Shown here: one piece after another, positions 58,802-64,000 of the stretch
Position numbering within the stretch: the first letter of the stretch is position 1
Layout: every line of letters begins with the position of its first letter
Source: Tragulus kanchil
Lineage: Eukaryota; Chordata; Mammalia; Artiodactyla; Tragulidae
Direction of reading: 5' to 3'
DNA length: 64,000 nt
Assembly: GCA_022376925.1 (NCBI GenBank)
Contig: JAIOJX010000003.1
Location: 35,517,874 to 35,581,873 of the forward strand
Notes under the pieces: model-generated
What the model was told of the DNA's origin: nothing
The model's input: only the letters and a program-made list of their open reading frames with translations
The model's database searches: none
Position numbers and translations under genes: made by a program

Positions 58802-59128
58802 CCCATGGGTTTCCTTGGTAGCTCAGTGGTGAAGAGGTTGCCTGCCAATGCAGGAGACACAGGGTTGATCTGGGAAGATCCCACATGCTACAGAGCTAAT
58901 AAGTCTGTGAGCCACAACTATTGAGCCTGTGCTCTAGAGCCTCAGAGATGCAACTATTGAAGTCCATGTGCCCTAGAACCTGAGTTCCACAACAAGAGAA
59001 GTCACCCCAACAAGAAGCCTGCTCACCTCAACTAGAGAGTAACCCCTACTCCCTGGAACTAGAGAAGAGCCTGTGGCAGCAATGAAAACCCAGAATAATC
59101 AAACATAAATAAATAAATAAAATTTTTT
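58802..59128 (+). repeat. CHR-1-type tRNA SINE, sense (pair R copy 2)
   Basis: Counterpart of 57645-57971 at an offset of 1157, with the same flanking direct repeats. Confidence 0.83.
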
Positions 59129-59702
59129 AAAAAGGGGGGAACTGCATCTCAAGTGAAATAGAAACCCTCTCAGTGTTATATGAAGGTATGACAGGAGGGA
59201 GGGAGTGTCTGTCAGGACAACCTAAAGAAATCAAAATGAAATATTAAGGAATCCCTATGCTTTCAGAGAACTCTCAAATGAGTCAGGAAATAAAACCCAA
59301 AGGAAAATCAAATAGTAGTATAACATTATGCGGCATCAATAATAGTAACAATCTTATCATTAGCATGCTTACCTAATAACAGATGTTTGAATTTATTAAC
59401 ATGCTTATTCAATAAAATGCATTTGAATTTATGACATCATACTTCATTTTCCCTGATTCCTAATTCCTTTTACAATAAAAATCTTATGCTATATTCAATA
59501 TCCTGTAATCATAATGGAAACTAACATAAAAATTTATTATTTATATATACTTATATATTTGCCTATAACATTTATATATTAATGTATTTTCTATATTTGA
59601 ATATATAATATTTATACAATATGTAACTATATATCTGAGTTTATATTTATGTATATTAAATCCTATATCTGGATGATTGTGTACTTATTTTGAGCTTATA
59701 GT

Positions 59703-60083
59703 AGACTTTGGACACTTTTTTTTTAAATAATGATTTTGAGCAAATGTTAATGTTGTTCATCTTACAATATTCCAATTTAAGTCAGCGATTCCCTATCAAT
59801 ATAGGTAAGTTTAAGTGCGGTATGTCAGTTCATTGTGTTACTTCCAAGTGTGATTGAATGCAGAGAAGGGAAGGAGGAATGAGGGTCTGTGATATTTTGT
59901 TTTCACACAGAAGAGAAGATCTGGTTGGACTCTCAAGACATGATCTAGCTCCACCTCCTCTCTTTCCATAAATGAATGACTTGAACATCCTAGGCATGCG
60001 CCCTGAAAGCAGGGTTTAGGCACAATTGTCATGGGATATTTTGCAACAGTTTATCACAGTGCCTGGCATAGCATTGGCATATG
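59703..60083. other. Single-copy non-coding DNA
   Basis: No feature recognised apart from a short T-run near 59718. Confidence 0.4.
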
Positions 60084-60783
60084 AGAGAGTCTGATGAGGG
60101 TGAAAGAGGAGAGTGAAAAAGCTGGCTTAAAACTCAACATTAAAAAAACTAAGATCATGCCACCTATTCCCATCACTTCATGGTGAATTAATGGGGAGAA
60201 AGTGGAAACAGTGACTGCAGATGGTGACCACAGCCATGAAATTTAAAGAAACTTGCTACTTTGAAGAAAAGCTATGACAAACTTAGCCAGCATATTATAA
60301 AGCAGAGACATCACATTGCCTACAAAAGTTTGTATAGTCCAAGCTATGGTTTTCCCAGTAGTCATGTATGAATTATGAGTGTTGGACCATAAAGAAGGCT
60401 GAGTGCTGAAGAACTGATGCCTTCAAATCATGCTGGAGAAGACTCTTGAGAATCTCTTGGACCACAAGGAGATCAAACCAGTCATTCCTAAGGGAAATCA
60501 AATCTGAATATTCGTTGGAAAGATTGGTGCTGGAGCTGAAGGTTCAATACTTTGGCCACCTGATGCTAAGAGCTGACTCATTGGAGAAGTCCCTGAAACT
60601 GGGAAAAATTGAAGGCAAGAAGAGAAAGGAATGAAAGAGGATGAGATTGTTGATGGTATCATTGATTCAATGCACAAGTTCTAGCAAACTCCAGGAGACT
60701 CTGGGAGACAGTGAAGGACAGGGAAGCCTGGTGTGCTGCAGTCCATGAAGTGGCAAAGAGTCCAACACTAAATGACTGACAAC
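60084..60783 (+). repeat. BovB 3' region, sense
   Basis: 'ctgatgagggtgaaagagga' with 'ctcaacattaaaaaaactaa', 'ggttttcccagtagtcatgt' and 'gtcattcctaagggaaatca', then 'aatactttggccacctgatg' and 'gtgtgctgcagtccatgaag'. About 700 bp of the C-terminal coding end of BovB with its 3' terminus. Frames are broken (for example TGA and TAA in the expected reading), so it is non-autonomous. Confidence 0.87.
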
Positions 60784-60835
60784 ATTAAGTTAAAATTGCA
60801 CAAACTTGGTGATTTTACACCACCATCCATTCTTT

Positions 60836-61101
60836 TTTTTTTTTTTTTTGGCCTCTTTTATTATTTATTTATTTATTTTCAGCCATCTATATTCTTTGGC
60901 TTCTGTGGGCCTCTCATCACATGGCCTCTCTGTTGCAGAGCACTGGCTCTGGGCGCATGCACTACAGAGCTCTGGCTCCTAATTGGACACACCAGTTCAG
61001 CCACTCCTCGGCATGTGGGATCTTCCCAGGCCAGGGATCGAACCGGTGCCCCTTGCACTGCAAGGTGGACTCTTTACCCACTGGACTATCAGGGAAGCCC
61101 C
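60836..61101 (-). repeat. CHR-type tRNA SINE, antisense, with perfect 15-bp TSD
   Basis: Flanked by CACCATCCATTCTTT at 60821-60835 and 61102-61116. A T-tract, a (TTTA)n tract, 'tctgggcgcatgcactacag' and 'gatcgaaccggtgccccttg', ending CAGGGAAGCCC. The perfect TSD suggests a fairly recent insertion. Confidence 0.87.
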
Positions 61102-61116
61102 CACCATCCATTCTTT

Positions 61117-61738
61117 ATCTCACAGTTTTGGAGGTCAGAAGGCCAGGCAGGCTTAACTGGATTCTCTCCTTTGAGAAGCAGGGAAGCAAAAATCAAGGTA
61201 TCAACTCTTGTTATCTGAAGGCTCTAGGAAACACACTTCCAGGTCAATTCAGATTGTTGGCAGAATTCAGCCTCTGTGGTTATTAGGTGGAGATCTTCTC
61301 CACTTGATAGTTTCTTGGGGCCGTTGTCCTTGCCACTGGCCCCCTCCACCTTCAAGCCAGCAATAGTTTCTCAAATCCTTCTCACACTTAGAATTTCTCT
61401 GACTTTTTTTTCCCTGCAACCACAAGAAAACTCTCTGCTTTTAAAAGTCAGGCTCCCTCAGTAATCTCCCCACTGTAAGGTGAACAAATCAGGAACCTTA
61501 ATTATATCTTCAAAATGCCCTTCACCACATAACATAATCACCAGTGTAATACCAAGTGCAAGGGTCAAGGTGGCCATGTTAGAATTCTTCTTAGCACAAT
61601 TAGGAATGGGATTTATAACTTCTTTCACTGCTTTTAGGTGGTTATTACCTTTTGGACAAACAACAGATTCTTCTTGATGTCAAGTCTTAGGTGTGTGTCA
61701 CAAGGGTTTCTTCTGCCTTTCATGGATTAGCACTACTT
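61117..61738. other. Non-coding DNA inside pair T
   Basis: No repeat family recognised. The same sequence recurs at 62224-62844, and its right part again from 63691. Confidence 0.4.
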
Positions 61739-61890
61739 ATGAAAGAGGATGAGATTGTTGATGGTATCATTGATTCAATGCACAAGTTCTAGCAAACTCC
61801 AGGAGACTCTGGGAGACAGTGAAGGACAGGAAGCCTGGTGTGCTGCAGTCCATGAAGTGGCAAAGAGTCCAACACTAAATGACTGACAAC
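61739..61890 (+). repeat. BovB 3' terminal fragment, sense (pair T copy 2)
   Basis: Second copy of the last ~150 bases of 60084-60783. The rest is missing because the unit starts inside the element. Confidence 0.82.
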
Positions 61891-61942
61891 ATTAAGTTAA
61901 AATTGCACAAACTTGGTGATTTTACACCACCATCCATTCTTT

Positions 61943-62208
61943 TTTTTTTTTTTTTTGGCCTCTTTTATTATTTATTTATTTATTTTCAGCCATCTATATT
62001 CTTTGGCTTCTGTGGGCCTCTCATCACATGGCCTCTCTGTTGCAGAGCACTGGCTCTGGGCGCATGCACTACAGAGCTCTGGCTCCTAATTGGACACACC
62101 AGTTCAGCCACTCCTCGGCATGTGGGATCTTCCCAGGCCAGGGATCGAACCGGTGCCCCTTGCACTGCAAGGTGGACTCTTTACCCACTGGACTATCAGG
62201 GAAGCCCC
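61943..62208 (-). repeat. CHR-type tRNA SINE, antisense (pair T copy 2)
   Basis: Counterpart of 60836-61101 with identical flanking direct repeats. One retroposition event, duplicated with its flanks. Confidence 0.87.
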
Positions 62209-62885
62209 CACCATCCATTCTTTATCTCACAGTTTTGGAGGTCAGAAGGCCAGGCAGGCTTAACTGGATTCTCTCCTTTGAGAAGCAGGGAAGCAAAAAT
62301 CAAGGTATCAACTCTTGTTATCTGAAGGCTCTAGGAAACACACTTCCAGGTCAATTCAGATTGTTGGCAGAATTCAGCCTCTGTGGTTATTAGGTGGAGA
62401 TCTTCTCCACTTGATAGTTTCTTGGGGCCGTTGTCCTTGCCACTGGCCCCCTCCACCTTCAAGCCAGCAATAGTTTCTCAAATCCTTCTCACACTTAGAA
62501 TTTCTCTGACTTTTTTTTCCCTGCAACCACAAGAAAACTCTCTGCTTTTAAAAGTCAGGCTCCCTCAGTAATCTCCCCACTGTAAGGTGAACAAATCAGG
62601 AACCTTAATTATATCTTCAAAATGCCCTTCACCACATAACATAATCACCAGTGTAATACCAAGTGCAAGGGTCAAGGTGGCCATGTTAGAATTCTTCTTA
62701 GCACAATTAGGAATGGGATTTATAACTTCTTTCACTGCTTTTAGGTGGTTATTACCTTTTGGACAAACAACAGATTCTTCTTGATGTCAAGTCTTAGGTG
62801 TGTGTCACAAGGGTTTCTTCTGCCTTTCATGGATTAGCACTACTTACCCCAAGCAAGCCAAAACTAGGATGTTTTTCCTCTGAGG

Positions 62886-63090
62886 CAAAGTGAAAGTTGA
62901 GTTTCCAAGTCTTTGCAACTACATGGACTGTAGCCTGCCAGGTTCCTCTGTCCATGGAATTTTTCAGGCAAGAATACTGAAGTGGGTAGCTGTTCCCTTC
63001 TTCAGGGGATCTTCTCAACCCGGGGATGGAACCTGGGTCTCCTGCTTTGCCTGGAGATTCTTTACCATCTGAGCCACATGGGAAGCCTTC
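62886..63090 (-). repeat. BovA SINE, antisense
   Basis: 'caggcaagaatactgaagtg', 'gatggaacctgggtctcctg' and 'ctgagccacatgggaagcc'. The left, tail-side end is shortened. Confidence 0.83.
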
Positions 63091-63690
63091 TGAGTGAAGA
63101 GGACATACTTTGCTCCAGTTTATACTGGTGAACATGAGGAGGCTTTCTGAGAGGTGGGTCTTTCTATTCAACTCTCAACGTGGTTCTATTTAGATATTAC
63201 TTACTCAGCATTTCTTGAGTCTTCAAAATTTCTTTCTTCTCCTTCTACATGCTTGCTTCTAGGTAATCATAATCATCTTTAAGCATCAGTGTACAGTAAG
63301 ACCATACTATGGTTCAGATCTCTTTTCTAAATTCTAAATTGTCTTCTTTACACATACACTTCAATCTTCTTATGGTATGTAATTTTTCACTTTTCATTCT
63401 TCCATGCTCCATATTTGTTCTCTCAGCCTTCCCCAAGTCAGTAATTGGCAATACTGCCATGCTAATTTTTCAAGCTATATGTCTAAGAGTCCTTCCCAAC
63501 ACCTCTCTTTCTCTCCCTGCCATCAAAATTCTGCCATCAGTCTTGTCCACATTATATTTGGTTTTTAAAGCAATCTGCCTCTGAAAAATAGAACTATAGA
63601 CAACCAGGTATACTATGTCTCCTGATGGAAACATACTTGCCTAAGAAAAGATTTTTTTTTTAAAAATGTCCACATTATAATTTGGAATCT
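63091..63690. other. Single-copy non-coding DNA
   Basis: A 91-codon plus frame at 63309-63584 shows no domain I recognise. There is a T-run near 63652. No repeat identified. Confidence 0.4.
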
Positions 63691-63961
63691 CTTTAAAATG
63701 CCCTTCACCACATAACATAATCACCAGTGTAATACCAAGTGCCAGGGTCAAGGTGGCCATGTTAGAATTCTTCTTAGCACAATTAGGAATGGGATTTATA
63801 ACTTCTTTCACTGCTTTTAGGTGGTTATTACCTTTTGGACAAACAACAGATTCTTCTTGATGTCAAGTCTTAGGTGTGTGTCACAAGGGTTTCTTCTGCC
63901 TTTCATGGATTAGCACTACTTACCCCAAGCAAGCCAAAACTAGGATGTTTTTCCTCTGAGG

Positions 63962-64000
63962 CAAAGTGAAAGTTGAGTTTCCAAGTCTTTGCAACTACAT
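63962..64000 (-). repeat. BovA SINE start, antisense, cut by window end
   Basis: First ~39 bases of the second copy of 62886-63090. Continues beyond the window. Confidence 0.7.

Larger units (their letters stand above)
57413..59702 (+). repeat. Direct duplication R (unit 1157 bp)
   Basis: Copy 1 is 57413-58545, then a ~24-base bridge with no counterpart, then copy 2 58570-59702. Substitutions cluster in the first 60 bases of copy 2 (GAAGATCCCCTGG versus GAAGTTGACCTGG; GGGCATGG versus GGACATGG). This is the longest unit of the set. Copy 2 begins inside the BovA SINE. Confidence 0.92.
60631..62846 (+). repeat. Direct duplication T (unit 1108 bp)
   Basis: Copy 1 is 60631-61738 and copy 2 is 61739-62846. 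One G lost in copy 2 (GACAGGGAAGCC versus GACAGGAAGCC), otherwise identical by eye, including the SINE with its target-site duplication. Copy 2 begins inside the BovB element. The open frames of 148, 121, 62 and 65 codons at 60772-61677 recur exactly 1107 bases later. They read through SINE and unique sequence without a known domain. Confidence 0.93.
62617..64000 (+). repeat. Direct duplication U (unit ~1076 bp, runs off the window)
   Basis: Copy 1 starts at about 62617 and copy 2 at about 63691, reaching the window end at 64000. One A/C difference (AAGTGCAAGGG versus AAGTGCCAGGG). The left edge is noisy. The first ~230 bases also belong to pair T, so they occur three times (61509, 62617, 63693). 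Confidence 0.9.

Noticed and set aside
4763..61101. tRNA genes suggested by B-box-like GGTTCGATCC motifs
   Set aside because: Each such motif lies inside a BovA or CHR SINE, whose heads derive from tRNA. None folds as a complete cloverleaf with the expected ends.
60772..61218. A 148-codon open frame, the longest in the window
   Set aside because: It reads across the 3' end of a BovB and an antisense CHR SINE with its T-tract and flanks. It recurs at 61879 only because of duplication T.
1546..64000. A tandem satellite or higher-order repeat array with a ~1.1-kb unit
   Set aside because: A satellite repeats one unit many times. Here each ~1.1-kb unit is different and appears only twice (three times where pairs overlap).
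1546..64000. A novel biological duplication mechanism of fixed length (template-switch or amplification system)
   Set aside because: The uniform length, near-zero divergence, contig-like A-B-A-B-C-B-C order and errors limited to the joins are better explained by unmerged assembly overlaps.

Overview
The window is ruminant (bovid-type) nuclear DNA. It is dense with BovA/Bov-tA tRNA-derived SINEs, CHR-type SINEs, BovB (RTE) LINE 3' ends and old L1 fragments. A MIR, a Tigger-like DNA transposon piece and a probable ERV LTR are also present. This repeat set is characteristic of Pecora; the sequence does not let me choose the species. I see no convincing protein-coding exon, tRNA, rRNA or ncRNA gene. 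Almost all open frames are chance frames or readings of SINE/LINE sequence. The landscape is an intergenic or intronic, AT-rich, repeat-filled locus.

The dominant structure is not a repeat family. At 20 places a stretch of about 1.03-1.16 kb is immediately followed by a near-identical direct copy of itself. Each pair has a different, otherwise unrelated unit. The second copies start near 2656, 6110, 8663, 10524, 13505, 16878, 23716, 25819, 28968, 36299, 39259, 41099, 44073, 46825, 50584, 54233, 56507, 58570, 61739 and 63691. In five places two pairs overlap to give the order A-B-A-B-C-B-C. Mismatches and indels cluster at the joins, and several copies are cut inside a SINE or LINE that is complete in the partner copy. 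This is what neighbouring contigs or local assemblies look like when joined end to end without merging a roughly 1.1-kb overlap. I read the duplications as an assembly artefact. Collapsing them would shorten the window from 64 kb to roughly 43 kb.

Layout: 1-4 kb holds a BovB fragment, SINEs and pair A. 4.04-4.72 kb is a GC-richer insertion with polyadenylation signal, A-tail and 10-bp target-site duplication (a retrocopy of an unidentified transcript end), followed by a tRNA-type SINE. 5-18 kb holds pairs B-F, with SINEs, an LTR-like block and a Tigger fragment. 18-22.6 kb is mostly single copy with a G/T-rich minisatellite, an (AT)n microsatellite and several SINEs. 22.6-30 kb holds pairs G-I and a BovB end. 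30-35.2 kb is the longest single-copy stretch. 35.2-45.2 kb holds pairs J-M. 45.2-51.9 kb is an antisense L1 region with BovA and BovB insertions and pairs N and O. 53-64 kb holds pairs P-U with more BovA, CHR and BovB.

No set of genes working together can be described, because none is present. The one biological insertion worth following is the retrocopy at 4.04-4.72 kb. All boundaries were read by eye and should be taken as accurate to a few bases for the duplications and about 5-30 bases for the interspersed repeats.
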